DNA of 64,000 nucleotides from Pelatocladus maniniholoensis HA4357-MV3 (GCA_019359115.1 JAHHHW010000167.1:40299-104298); one strand, 5' to 3'. Positions 44,072 through 53,549 are shown, counted from the stretch's first letter. The notes: a model not told the origin generated them from the letters alone. Numbers and translations: made by a program.

Positions 44072-46870
44072 TTAATTTTTATACTCTTCGCCCATCTCAT
44101 ATAGGTCACTGGATGAGTGATTTTGTGGTTTGCTAATCTTTTTCCCATACAGTTTAGGAATTAAATGCTCCTGAGTTCCAGGTAGTTTGTCTGCTATCTC
44201 TGAGCAACCTAACTCAAAAGCATTTTCAACAGAAGATTGATACGCTAATGCTCTATAGAAACCACTGGAAAATGCGATCGCAGTTTGATCGCTTATTGGC
44301 TGTATCATCCCAATCACATAATCGATATATTGAGCAAGCGCCAAAGCATGAACTTCGGAATAAGAAGCATTAATGAGTACACATTTTACATAGCGAGCAT
44401 AGGGTTTAAATAATCTGGCTAGTGCATCTGGCTCAATAAATTTTTCTCTCCCTTGATCATTTTCAAACACTATTCCCTGTCGTCCTGCTCCATGACCAGA
44501 AAAGTGAACGATTTCAGGCTTTAACTCTAACATCGCTTTATGAAAGTCTCTAATTCTTATGGCCCACCTGTTTTCTAAAGAGAAAGAACATCCGCGTACA
44601 CCCCGTATTTCATTTCTTATTTCTCGAATTTCCTCATTAGTACGTAATGTAGATGTACCTCTAGGATTAGAAGCTAGGACTAATATTTTAGATAAATTTT
44701 GTTGACTATTCCTAGCTGATACACTAGGAGGAGCAGATGATAAACGTCCCTCAGCTTGTAATGCTTGATATTGAGCGTTATTTCGCTTTAAAACTGGTGT
44801 TAAGTATTCATTGCCAATTTCACCATGAATAGCATTACAACCAAGTTTGTAAGCAAACTCAAGAGAACGTCCATTGGTAAGAGCTTCATAGAAAGCGACA
44901 GAAAAAACAATTGCTGCTCTATCGCCAATGACTTGACTCATACCAACAACATAGCTAACGTATTTGTTAATAGCTTCCGATTGTATTCCTGTATAACAAG
45001 CATTAAGAAATACACAAACTATTTTATTTTTAAATAACTCAAATAATCCCACTAATGCTTCTTGTGAGACCAAATAAGCATTTCCTTCTTCGTCTTCAAG
45101 GAAAATACCATCGGTGCTTCCATGCCCACTAAAATGGACAACATGCGGCTCAATTTCCAATAGTGCTTGGCGCAAATCTCGAAAACGAACAGCCCATCTT
45201 TCTTGGATCTCAAAATCAATGTCTTCTCGCGAATTACGTAGTATTTCTGAGACCTCACGTACTTCTTTCTCCAAATCCAAACGAGATGTATTTTTCGGGT
45301 TGGCAGCGAGAATTAAAATATTAATAGGTTCAGTTTTAGTACTAATTAGATAACCTTCATCATCACCTAAGTTTGCTTGAGAATGACTTGCGAAAGTTTC
45401 TGGTTCTACTTGATTGCCATTATTTGTCTCTTCAGATACAGATTCAAAGTTTTTCTTTGGTTGCTCGTCAACAGGTTTAAAGTCAGCAAATGTTTCTGAA
45501 TCTACATCATTAGGTGGATTAACTAGACGCTCTATTAACTGTTCGTAATTGTTTTGCTTTTCTTGGAAATAATTAACAGATTCTGGTAAAAACTTTTTAA
45601 ACAATGCAATTAAGAAAGATTTTTTATTTAGTTTTTTACCATTTATTTCATTTATGAAATCTGAGTTAATTTTAAAATATTTATAAATCTGTATCAGATT
45701 GTAATTAACAGCACTCTCTGTCATATCCAAATTACGTGCGACTTCGCTGATCCTACGACCGCCCAAAATTTCTTTTAATACTTGCTGTCTTTTAAAAGGT
45801 AGGCTATTCAGTTTTTCACGTAATATTTCTGTTGAAAAAACGGGATCATTTTCCAATTCATTCCCAGATTTAGCGCCCTGACTCTCCTCATGAGTTTGAC
45901 TTTCTTGTTGTTTTACTAAACCTAATTGGCGAAGTCTGTCAATATTATTTTCTGCTTCTTCATTTTTTTCGTTAAGTCCATAGGTAGCTGCTAGTACCTG
46001 ATGCCATAACTGATAGGCTAATTCCAAATCTTTATCAGTTACCTCAGCTTTATAGGCTTCGATCCTAAGAGCATCTATATCTGTTTTAAAAGTGTTTATG
46101 TCAGTATGTGTTACTGATAAACAATGAGGTAAGAGAATCGAATAATATCTTTTTGCAGGTTCAGCTACTGTATAGGGATTTTGTAGAGGTTTTTTATATT
46201 GAGAATTAACTTGGGGTACTTTTTCTCTGAGGTAGTTATCTAGTCGTTTTGCTGTTGCACAGTTATTGTCTCCCTTCAGTCTTAGCCCTTCGAGTAAAGC
46301 ATGAGTGAAGGAACTTTGCTGTAATTCTTCTATTTCCCAAGATTGTTCTTGAGGGCTACAGGAAAAAAATGTAATTACTCCCTGTTGCGCTTCAGTCCCA
46401 ATTCCTTCTCCTCCTTTGTCTCCTGGATTGTCACGACAGGCATCCAAGATAAGTATTATATTACCAGCGCCACAATTACGCAGACTTTCAACTACATCGC
46501 TAACGGCGATCGCAGTTTTTTCCACATTACCAGGATCGCTGTCAGACAGCATTAAAAAGTCACGTTGGTTGCGACGCCTACCATGTCCACTAAAGAAGAA
46601 CCAGAAGTTGTCTCCAACTCCCATAAATTTTTTTTTAGTGAGAGTCCGTAAAGCTCGTAAGAGGTTAGTGAATTTTGGTTGAGATAGTATTGGTTGGCTG
46701 TTTGGCCTTACGATCTTTGAGGAATGGTCTGAGAAGTAAAATACTTCATCAAACTTAGCTTCCTGCTTTAAAAACTCCCCAAATAAATTGGCATCTCGCT
46801 CTGCATATTTTAGTGGTCGTAAATTATCGTAATAATTAATACCTATTGAGATTGCCCAATTTTTTACCAT
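44072..46870 (-). CDS. Caspase-HTH-CHAT-CHAT fusion protein
   Basis: The 932-residue protein has four parts. (1) A caspase p20-like domain at residues 1-250 with His96 (FFFSGHGRRR) and Cys145 (ILDACRDNPG). (2) A helical linker and a sigma-region-4-like helix-turn-helix at about 350-400 (LNSLPFKRQQVLKEILGGRR, ISEVARNLDMTESAVNYNLI). (3) A CHAT domain at about 515-700 with His583 (HFSGHG) and Cys625 (FLNACYTG). (4) A second CHAT domain at about 725-910 with His793 (HFSGHG) but Ser836 (LINASYSE) at the cysteine position. So two protease sites look intact and one looks dead. A small partner gene ends 1 nt before its start. Fusions like this belong to bacterial conflict and programmed-death modules; the target is unknown. 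Confidence 0.88.
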   Translation of the reverse strand: MVKNWAISIGINYYDNLRPLKYAERDANLFGEFLKQEAKFDEVFYFSDHSSKIVRPNSQPILSQPKFTNLLRALRTLTKKKFMGVGDNFWFFFSGHGRRRNQRDFLMLSDSDPGNVEKTAIAVSDVVESLRNCGAGNIILILDACRDNPGDKGGEGIGTEAQQGVITFFSCSPQEQSWEIEELQQSSFTHALLEGLRLKGDNNCATAKRLDNYLREKVPQVNSQYKKPLQNPYTVAEPAKRYYSILLPHCLSVTHTDINTFKTDIDALRIEAYKAEVTDKDLELAYQLWHQVLAATYGLNEKNEEAENNIDRLRQLGLVKQQESQTHEESQGAKSGNELENDPVFSTEILREKLNSLPFKRQQVLKEILGGRRISEVARNLDMTESAVNYNLIQIYKYFKINSDFINEINGKKLNKKSFLIALFKKFLPESVNYFQEKQNNYEQLIERLVNPPNDVDSETFADFKPVDEQPKKNFESVSEETNNGNQVEPETFASHSQANLGDDEGYLISTKTEPINILILAANPKNTSRLDLEKEVREVSEILRNSREDIDFEIQERWAVRFRDLRQALLEIEPHVVHFSGHGSTDGIFLEDEEGNAYLVSQEALVGLFELFKNKIVCVFLNACYTGIQSEAINKYVSYVVGMSQVIGDRAAIVFSVAFYEALTNGRSLEFAYKLGCNAIHGEIGNEYLTPVLKRNNAQYQALQAEGRLSSAPPSVSARNSQQNLSKILVLASNPRGTSTLRTNEEIREIRNEIRGVRGCSFSLENRWAIRIRDFHKAMLELKPEIVHFSGHGAGRQGIVFENDQGREKFIEPDALARLFKPYARYVKCVLINASYSEVHALALAQYIDYVIGMIQPISDQTAIAFSSGFYRALAYQSSVENAFELGCSEIADKLPGTQEHLIPKLYGKKISKPQNHSSSDLYEMGEEYKN

Positions 46871-46871
46871 T

Positions 46872-47252
46872 TCACTTGATTTCTGAGCGTTTGAATTTTA
46901 GTTTTATGGCCCCTTTGGCTCCAGCCTTAGCTCCATTACCTATGATACTTATCTGCCCTTCAGCGTTTATCTCAACAGATAATTCAATTTCGTCCAGTTG
47001 CATTCCAGATTTTCGATGATTCTGAGTTTCAGGGCGAGCCGAAATTCTTTCTACTACATCTAGCAGACGTAACATCTCTTTTTCTAGTTTCTCAACCTTG
47101 ACATCAGCCACTTTTGTTTTGCTAATGTCAATCTCTAGTTCCTCTTCCTCTATCCAAAATTGACCACCGGTATCGATTGCGCTCTTTGAGCCTTCTGTAA
47201 TAATAGCTTGTTGCGTGTCTTCTACTATAATCCGGATCGTCTCTTCTTGCAT
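46872..47252 (-). CDS. Small partner of the caspase-CHAT protein (Trypco/Pepco-like)
   Basis: The 126-residue protein has a variable acidic N-terminus, a helix (VEKLEKEMLRLLDVVERISA), and a C-terminal beta-rich segment DEIELSVEINAEGQISIIGN followed by AKAGAKGAIKLKFKR. This last pattern (EIELSVEI, GAKAGAKGAIKLKF) resembles small peptidase-co-occurring domains (Trypco1/Pepco) reported next to trypsin-, caspase- and CHAT-type effectors; the match is from memory. Its TGA is followed by one base and then the ATG of the caspase-CHAT gene, so the two are cotranslated. Confidence 0.65.
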   Translation of the reverse strand: MQEETIRIIVEDTQQAIITEGSKSAIDTGGQFWIEEEELEIDISKTKVADVKVEKLEKEMLRLLDVVERISARPETQNHRKSGMQLDEIELSVEINAEGQISIIGNGAKAGAKGAIKLKFKRSEIK

Positions 47253-47623
47253 GATGGTAAGCTTATCTTAAGTGTAAGAGTTGATTTTAGATTCAACAGC
47301 GAAATAGTAGATTCCGCAAAAAAATCTAATTTTCTTATACCAACAGTTCTGAACGTACAAGCTTTGTAGTGATCAACGAACTTAATGATGTCATAAAAGT
47401 TTAACGAATAGATGATATTTGGGTATCACAAATATCATCTACCCGCTATGGTTGACTATATTAGAGTTGTTGGGAAATAAGCCGAAAAATGCCTAGAACT
47501 CAGTCATAGCAGATATTTCAGCTATTTTGTCTGAAAATAGTTGAAACCTAAATAGTGCAAGCGTTTCAGCGATTTTTAACGTTATTTCCCAACAAGTCTA
47601 TTATCTGTTTGTTTTGATATTCT
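47253..47623. other. Intergenic region with a MITE between cupA and the caspase module
   Basis: No gene is supported in these 371 bp. They hold a 139-bp MITE (47462-47600) just beyond the cupA stop codon. The part next to the partner gene (47253-47460) should contain the promoter of the caspase module; I see no consensus boxes that I trust. No cupS gene is present here. Confidence 0.55.
47462..47600. mobile_element. 139-bp MITE with TA-type ends
   Basis: The ends are TAGAGTTGTTGGGAAATAA (47462-47480) and TTATTTCCCAACAAGTCTA (47582-47600), a 19-bp inverted repeat with one mismatch, beginning and ending in TA as in IS630/mariner-related elements. There is no coding capacity. It lies 23 bp beyond the cupA stop codon and could influence the 3' end of the ndhF3-ndhD3-cupA message. 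Confidence 0.8.
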
Positions 47624-48754
47624 TTAACTATTAACATCCATTAACCGCGATGTTTGCAACCTATCCATCCACTTTTCTAAATAAATTCGATTAAGTTCTT
47701 GCTCTTTTGGATCTTGAGTATCCGCAGGGTAAGGCATTAACCCTAAAATAGTTGCTGTAGTAACACAGAACATCGACTTTTGGAAAGTCTGACAAATTTG
47801 TACTCGCAAATCATCTTCTCCCCGACGACTGCGGCGATAAACTTCATGTAGATATTCTGGGAGAAAGTGACGCATATCTTGCATTAATAATGTGGGAGGA
47901 ATACCCGCACCACCAATTGGTAATGGATCAGCATACAAAGCACCGTACTGAAATCTCGCTTGATCTGGTGGAATTTGATATGCTTGGGCGTTGTAGGAAA
48001 CTGTGCCAGGGAAAGGTGTTCCTCTAAAGAAAACCGCTTCTACATAAGGAATTGCTGTATCTGCCAAGAAAGTTAAGCCCAGGCTAGCAGGAAGAAGATC
48101 ATAGACTTTATCTTTAATTTTGACAGAGTAGGTAATCGGCTTATTTGCAGCTTCTACTAAACCAAGTTTGATGTGATCTACAACTTGAGGAATTGATTTA
48201 ATTTTGCCTTGATCATAAAGGTCTGATAAGCTGAGGAAAATATCAGCCATCACCCGCCAAAATTGACCTAAGCCACTGTAATAAGAAGTAACGCGCAACT
48301 GTTCAATTAAAAAATCGGGAAAAAGTTGATTAATTCCCATCATGACGGGATTATTTTTAAATTTAGCTGCAATCACAGCTTTAGCTCTTTGTTGAAAATC
48401 TTTTGTGTCTAAATATTGATCTAGTCCACCACCACCATGCCAAAACATGGCTTTCATGCAATACTCGGCATACTCAAAATTAATGCGATCGTGCCACCAG
48501 TGACGCAGTAATTTCTGGAAAGTAATTTCGCCATTAAAATATTTGAAAAAAGGGAAAAAAACTAAAAATTGATTTTCGGCAATATAAATAAGATTTTTTG
48601 AATAAGCATCTAAAACAACGCCGTAGCTTTTAAGAATACCAACTACTTCTAATACATTTTCTGGACTGTCGCGAAGTAATGCTTCGCCAGTTTGCAACTT
48701 TTTAATATATTCCACTAATGGATGATGAGCAGGGTTTTTTTTAGTAGTTACCAT
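47624..48754 (-). CDS. cupA: CO2 hydration protein CupA/ChpY
   Basis: The 376-residue protein (HHPLVEYIKKLQTGEALLRD, LLRHWWHDRINFEYAEYCMK, FWHGGGGLDQYLD) belongs to the CO2 hydration family that associates with NDH-1 and converts CO2 to bicarbonate with a zinc-containing site. Its position directly behind ndhF3 and ndhD3 identifies it as the inducible high-affinity form CupA (ChpY) rather than CupB. Spacing to ndhD3 is 80 bp of tandem repeats. No cupS follows. Confidence 0.93.
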   Translation of the reverse strand: MVTTKKNPAHHPLVEYIKKLQTGEALLRDSPENVLEVVGILKSYGVVLDAYSKNLIYIAENQFLVFFPFFKYFNGEITFQKLLRHWWHDRINFEYAEYCMKAMFWHGGGGLDQYLDTKDFQQRAKAVIAAKFKNNPVMMGINQLFPDFLIEQLRVTSYYSGLGQFWRVMADIFLSLSDLYDQGKIKSIPQVVDHIKLGLVEAANKPITYSVKIKDKVYDLLPASLGLTFLADTAIPYVEAVFFRGTPFPGTVSYNAQAYQIPPDQARFQYGALYADPLPIGGAGIPPTLLMQDMRHFLPEYLHEVYRRSRRGEDDLRVQICQTFQKSMFCVTTATILGLMPYPADTQDPKEQELNRIYLEKWMDRLQTSRLMDVNS

Positions 48755-48834
48755 TGCAGTTCTCCTGAAGAAAGGGGTCGGGAAAAGGGGATTGGGTATC
48801 GGGGAAGGTAGGGGTCCCCTACCTTCCCCAATTC
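48755..48834. repeat. Tandem repeats between ndhD3 and cupA
   Basis: GGGATTGGGTATCGGGG and TACCTTCCCC-type units fill the 80-bp gap and can pair (GGTAGGGG with CCCCTACC). It may be a weak processing or attenuation structure inside the operon. Confidence 0.6.
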
Positions 48835-50331
48835 CTAATCCCCGATTCCTTCCACTGAAACATGAGCAACAATACTTTGACTATTGGCTATTGCTGTTGT
48901 TGTTGCTTCACTCCAACGGGTTAACCAAGCAGGTTGGATACCTAGAATGACGATCAAGACGGCTAGAATGATCGCACTCCAGCGATCGCTCCAATAAACT
49001 CGTGGTAAGTTTGTAACTTGTTCTGATAAGCGCCCAAAAAATGCCCGGTTGGTGAGAAGTAAAAAGTAAACCGCAGTTAATCCTGTACCAATCATGGATA
49101 ACAATGTTTGCACAGGAAAAACTGCAAAACTGGCGCGAAACACAACGAATTCCGCAATAAATCCGACCATTCCAGGAATACCAGCGCTGGCCATGACTCC
49201 GATCACTATCAAGCTACCAATTACAGGCATACCTCGTTCTGGGTTCAACAGTCCCCGCAGCACATCTAGATCCCGGCTACCCGCTTTTTTATACACGACT
49301 CCGACTAATAAAAACAGTAGTGCAGAGATTAAACCGTGGCTAATCATTTGCATCACAATTCCTAATATGCTTAATGGGGTAGCAGCAGCAGCAGCTAAAA
49401 GTATGTAACCCATGTGTCCAATGGAACTGTATGCCACCATTTTTTTCATGTCTTTTTGGGCGATCGCGCAGGATGCACCATAAAGCACGCTGATCACTGC
49501 CCAAGTTGCCAAAGCGGGAGCTAGATATCTCCAAGCATCTGGTAACAAGAACATGCCAAAGCGCAGTAAGCCGTAAGTTCCCAATTTCAATAATACGCCA
49601 GCCAACAGTACTGAAATTGGTGTGGAAGCTTCTACGTGAGCATCTGGCAGCCAAGTATGAAAAGGAACTAAGGGAATCTTGATGCCAAAACCAACTAAAA
49701 TTCCTGCCAACAGCAAAATTTGTGTTGCTAAAGGTAAGGCTTTGCTGTTTAAAGTTTCTAGAGCAAAGCTAGGTGAACCACTCAGCCACACTAATCCAAG
49801 GAAACTTGCCAAAATTAAAATGCCAGAAAAAGCGGTATAAATCAAAAATTTTGTAGCTGCATAACCGCGTTTTTGACCACCCCAAATGGCAATTAGCAGA
49901 TAAAGTGGGATGAGTTCTAGCTCGTAAAACAGGAAGAATAGTAGTAAATCCTGGGCGAGAAATGCTCCAGTGACACCTGCACTCAACAGCAATAGTAAAG
50001 AGTAATAAAATCGTGGGCGTTGTATATCTTCGTCTGTACTACAAACGGCAATGCAAGTTAAAAGTCCATTCAACAGTAGCAAAGGCAAAGATAAACCATC
50101 TATACCGAGGTGATAATTCAGACCTAAAGCATCTATCCAAGGTAAGAATTCAGTAAATTGTTGACTAACGATGGTTGGGTTAAAGTTAACTGCTAAGATA
50201 ACTATCCACACAAAAGCCAAACTGGCAAATACTAATGTGATGCTACGAGATAGTTTTCCATTCATGCCAACAGGCAAGAAACCTATTAAAGCTGCACCCA
50301 ATAACGGCAGCAAAATTAAAGCACTGAGCAT
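48835..50331 (-). CDS. ndhD3: NDH-1 subunit NdhD3
   Basis: The 498-residue polytopic membrane protein of the NuoM type has [40 protein letters not shown] and VAYSSIGHMGYILLAAA. Position between ndhF3 and cupA defines the D3 isoform of the NDH-1MS CO2-uptake complex. It is clearly different from the NdhD1-type protein at 30208-31818. Translation starts at the ATG at 50331, immediately after a long minisatellite. Confidence 0.93.
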   Translation of the reverse strand: MLSALILLPLLGAALIGFLPVGMNGKLSRSITLVFASLAFVWIVILAVNFNPTIVSQQFTEFLPWIDALGLNYHLGIDGLSLPLLLLNGLLTCIAVCSTDEDIQRPRFYYSLLLLLSAGVTGAFLAQDLLLFFLFYELELIPLYLLIAIWGGQKRGYAATKFLIYTAFSGILILASFLGLVWLSGSPSFALETLNSKALPLATQILLLAGILVGFGIKIPLVPFHTWLPDAHVEASTPISVLLAGVLLKLGTYGLLRFGMFLLPDAWRYLAPALATWAVISVLYGASCAIAQKDMKKMVAYSSIGHMGYILLAAAAATPLSILGIVMQMISHGLISALLFLLVGVVYKKAGSRDLDVLRGLLNPERGMPVIGSLIVIGVMASAGIPGMVGFIAEFVVFRASFAVFPVQTLLSMIGTGLTAVYFLLLTNRAFFGRLSEQVTNLPRVYWSDRWSAIILAVLIVILGIQPAWLTRWSEATTTAIANSQSIVAHVSVEGIGD

Positions 50332-50334
50332 AGA

Positions 50335-50530
50335 GGATTGGGGATTGGGGATTGGGGATTGGGGATTGGGGATTGGGGATAAGGGGCAGGTGGGGCCCCT
50401 GGAGGGGATAAGGGGTAATGGGGATTGGGGATTGGGATTGGGATTGGGATTGGGGATTGGGGATTGGGAGAAATTTATTGCTTTTCCTCATTGTCTGCCT
50501 TCCCGTGTCTTCCCTGTCCCCAATTCCCAA
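50335..50530. repeat. Minisatellite of GGGGATT units between ndhF3 and ndhD3
   Basis: About a dozen GGGGATT heptamers are interrupted by a GGTGGGGCCCCTGGAGGGG segment and by GGGATTGGGATT hexamers, then CCC-rich units (CTTCCCGTGTCTTCCC). The array fills nearly the whole gap between two cotranscribed genes. Such arrays vary in copy number by slippage. Confidence 0.85.
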
Positions 50531-50548
50531 TCCCTGAGCGCCGATCAC

Positions 50549-52405
50549 CTAAAAAGGCAATTTCTCCAGCAAACCTAATGACCAGCTGATGAAGAAACCT
50601 AGTATGCTGATGCCAACAAGGATAGTGAGTAGATATCCTTGTGATTGACCGGAAATGCTATATTTCAAGCTTTGTCCACCGAAAATTGCTGCAAATCCTA
50701 CCAAGTTAACTAGACCGTCTACTATGTAGCGATCGCTCCAAGCGGAAATTTTAGAAAGTATGACCACTGCACCAACTACTGTGAATTTATAGATTCGGTC
50801 GATGTAGAAGTCGTATCCTAGTAAATCTTGTACAAATCTCCAAGCTAATATTCTCGAACGTGACCAAGCTTTGTGGAGATACATCGTTGAGCCAATAGCT
50901 ACTCCTAAGAGGGTAGAAAATACCAGCATTCCCACTACATACCAATTGATGCTTTCCCAGGTTGGCAGAAGATACCAATGCTGTAACATCATGGGTAACA
51001 ATAGGGTCATGATTGTGAGAGTTACCATCGGAAATGCCATTGGCCAAGGTGCTTCCGGGGCGCGACGGGTTTTTTGTTGTGGTTCTCCCCAAAATACTAA
51101 CCGGAATACTCGTGTTAAATTTAATGCCGTCAAGCCATTCACAAGTACTAATATCCAGAGTACCCAAGGGGTGATAATTGCCAAGCCGTCAGCCCAAGAC
51201 AACATAGCCCAGAAGCTTCCCAAAGGTAACAAACTTACCATCCCAGTAGAACCAACCACAAAGGCGGTGGTAGTTGCTGGCATTCGCGACCATAAGCCAC
51301 CCATTTCGGTTAAATCTTGGCTGCTAGTAGTATAAATTACCGAACCAGTACTCATGAATAATAATGCTTTGGCAATCGCATGGGTAAACAGCAAAATTAG
51401 AGCCACGCCTCCTTGCTGCAAGCCTACTGCCAAGAATACCAAGCCCATGTATGCACTGGTGGAGTGAGATAGCGCTCGTTTAATATCAGTTTGGGCGATC
51501 GATACCAAAGATGCACCAACTGCCGTCATTGTACCAATAATGATCAGAGTGTTGAGGGCAAATGGCGATAAGACTAAGATGGGCTGCAATTTATACAATA
51601 TATAAGCACCACCAGCTACCACCATTGAATTCCGCATCACCGAAGCTGGGTTAGGCCCTTCCATCGCTTCATCTAACCACAAGTGCAGTGGAAATTGAGC
51701 GCATTTACCAGCAGGCCCGGCAATCAATGCCAATCCTAATAAACTTGAAGTTAAAGGGCTAAGTTGTGCTGTTTGCGCCCACTCATATAAATTAGAAAAA
51801 TTCAAACTACCTGCTTTGGTTGCTAGTGTGACTACTCCCATCAGCAGCAACAAGTCTCCTACACGTTTAGTTAAAAACGCATCTCGTGCTGCTGTAACTA
51901 CCAGTGGTTGAGCATACCAAAAGCCTACAAACAAGTAGGTAGAAAGAGTCAGCATTTCCAGCAATGCATAGCTTAGAAACAGGGAATCACTTACTGCTAA
52001 ACCGCTTAGGGCTGCTTCAAAAAAGCCCATTAAGGCAAAAAACCGAGCCAACGACCAGTCTTTTTCCATGTAACCCAAAGCGAAAATTTGTGCTAATAAG
52101 CTTAATCCTGCTATTAAAACTGTTGCGCCAACACTGATTGGTGAGATTTCCAAAACAAAGGATATGTTTAAATCCGCAGCACTAAACCAGGTAATGACAA
52201 AATTTTCTGGTTCTCCATTCCAAATATCCTGAAATACAATCAGGCTATGGATAAAAGCCAAAAAAGTTGTCAATAAATTAAAATATGCTGCTGGTCTTGG
52301 ACCAGTACGGCGAACTATTCCCATTGCCCAAGGCAAGGTCAAAATTGCTCCTAATAAGCTATAAAATGGTATCCACCAAGTTGTTGAGAACAAAAACTCA
52401 TTCAT
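50549..52405 (-). CDS. ndhF3: NDH-1 subunit NdhF3
   Basis: The 618-residue polytopic protein of the NuoL type has LEMLTLSTYLFVGFWYAQPL, GPAGKCAQFPLHLWLDEAME and GPNPASVMRNSMVVAGGAYI. The HLWLDEAMEGPNPAS signature is that of the F3/F4 isoforms of CO2-uptake NDH-1 complexes, and the following ndhD3-cupA genes settle F3. It is the first gene of the minus-strand operon and diverges from ccmK2. Confidence 0.94.
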   Translation of the reverse strand: MNEFLFSTTWWIPFYSLLGAILTLPWAMGIVRRTGPRPAAYFNLLTTFLAFIHSLIVFQDIWNGEPENFVITWFSAADLNISFVLEISPISVGATVLIAGLSLLAQIFALGYMEKDWSLARFFALMGFFEAALSGLAVSDSLFLSYALLEMLTLSTYLFVGFWYAQPLVVTAARDAFLTKRVGDLLLLMGVVTLATKAGSLNFSNLYEWAQTAQLSPLTSSLLGLALIAGPAGKCAQFPLHLWLDEAMEGPNPASVMRNSMVVAGGAYILYKLQPILVLSPFALNTLIIIGTMTAVGASLVSIAQTDIKRALSHSTSAYMGLVFLAVGLQQGGVALILLFTHAIAKALLFMSTGSVIYTTSSQDLTEMGGLWSRMPATTTAFVVGSTGMVSLLPLGSFWAMLSWADGLAIITPWVLWILVLVNGLTALNLTRVFRLVFWGEPQQKTRRAPEAPWPMAFPMVTLTIMTLLLPMMLQHWYLLPTWESINWYVVGMLVFSTLLGVAIGSTMYLHKAWSRSRILAWRFVQDLLGYDFYIDRIYKFTVVGAVVILSKISAWSDRYIVDGLVNLVGFAAIFGGQSLKYSISGQSQGYLLTILVGISILGFFISWSLGLLEKLPF

Positions 52406-53054
52406 TTAAATTTTCCTTGATGTCTCAGCTTGTAATTCTTTGCCTTGCTAAATGAAATTAATTAATTTTAATTAATTAATTAGACTCTATGATTAAAAGA
52501 TTTAAATTCCATTAAACAGCATTATTTTACCTTTGCGACTTGATCAACAGGAAAGAAAGAGTAATATTTCCTATAAATTTTCTCTTATTTAAATCTACGC
52601 TAACCTCCATCTACATCAGCCGAAATTTCTATCGCGAAAAGAACTATTTATATCAAATATAATATTTTATTATATATTTTTTCTAATTATTTTGATGCAA
52701 ACAGCAAAAACCGAGGAAAGACACCAATACTACTTTGTAGCTTGCTTGTCGTTCCCCTAGAGACATGATTTACGTTCTATGAACTGCTTTGGAGCAAATA
52801 TGATAAAGAAATTATAAAACAGAAGTAGGTACTCTAGGAATCCGTGAAGATTGGTTGAGAATAATACACATATAAAAAGTTGTTAAGTTTTTTTAAACTA
52901 TTTTATTATAAACTATTATACTAATTTATATTGTCAGGGGAGCCAAGCTTTCTTATGCTTAATTTGAGAACAGTTATTTAGCTCAAGATGAGCATCCCCG
53001 TCAGAATTTTCAATAAAAGAGTACTAATTGCATTAATTGTGTAGGAGTCCTGCG
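52406..53054. other. Divergent control region between ndhF3 and ccmK2
   Basis: This 649-bp AT-rich gap holds the promoters of both the CO2-uptake operon and the carboxysome operon. It contains a palindromic AATTAATTAATTTTAATTAA stretch near 52448-52478 and a small GCTCA-AGA-TGAGC hairpin near 52981-52993. Binding sites of a LysR-type regulator are expected, but I could not identify a convincing motif by eye. No gene is present. Confidence 0.55.
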
Positions 53055-53363
53055 ATGCCTATTGCGGTTGGAATGATTGAAACAAAAGGTTTTCCGGCAG
53101 TGGTTGAAGCTGCTGATGCGATGGTGAAAGCCGCTCGTGTCACATTGGTAGGTTATGAAAAAATTGGTAGCGCTAGGGTGACAGTGATTGTGCGGGGAGA
53201 TGTTTCGGAAGTGCAAGCTTCAGTAGCTGCTGGGGTTGAAGCAGCTAGAAGAGTCAATGGTGGTGAAGTGGTTTCGACCCACATTATTGCTCGGCCTCAC
53301 GAGAACCTAGAGTATGTTCTACCAATTCGGTACACCGAAGCTGTGGAGCAGTTCCGTACTTAA
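53055..53363 (+). CDS. ccmK2: Carboxysome shell hexamer protein CcmK2
   Basis: The 102-residue BMC-domain protein [40 protein letters not shown] and [20 protein letters not shown] forms hexagonal tiles of the beta-carboxysome shell. The ATG at 53055 follows a GTAGGAG ribosome binding site; the open frame upstream (from 53037) is not used. The short C-terminus ending EQFRT points to CcmK2 rather than CcmK1. Confidence 0.95.
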   Translation: MPIAVGMIETKGFPAVVEAADAMVKAARVTLVGYEKIGSARVTVIVRGDVSEVQASVAAGVEAARRVNGGEVVSTHIIARPHENLEYVLPIRYTEAVEQFRT

Positions 53364-53549
53364 CAATTTTGGATTTTGGATTTTGGATTTTTAGTATTGA
53401 CTTCGCAGGCAAACGCTTCAAGGGGTAATAGATTCGTCAAAGATTTGGCTTTAGATTTACCAAACCCTAATCCAAAATCTCAAATCTTAAAATTCTTGTG
53501 ACTTTGCTTGTTTTTGTTTGTTGGAAGCTTCTTAAGGATTGAAAAAATT
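53364..53549. repeat. Spacer with GGATTTT heptamer repeats between ccmK2 and ccmK1
   Basis: TTTTGGATTTTGGATTTTGG at 53367-53390 is a heptamer array, and CCAAAATCTCAAATCTTAAAA at about 53473-53493 is roughly complementary, allowing a long imperfect hairpin. This could reduce or tune read-through between the two shell genes. There is no coding frame. Confidence 0.6.

Noticed and set aside
50171..50578. Plus-strand and minus-strand open frames over the GGGGATT minisatellite
   Set aside because: They translate the heptamer array (GLGIGDWGLGIGDW and PIPNPQSP) and overlap ndhD3; not genes.
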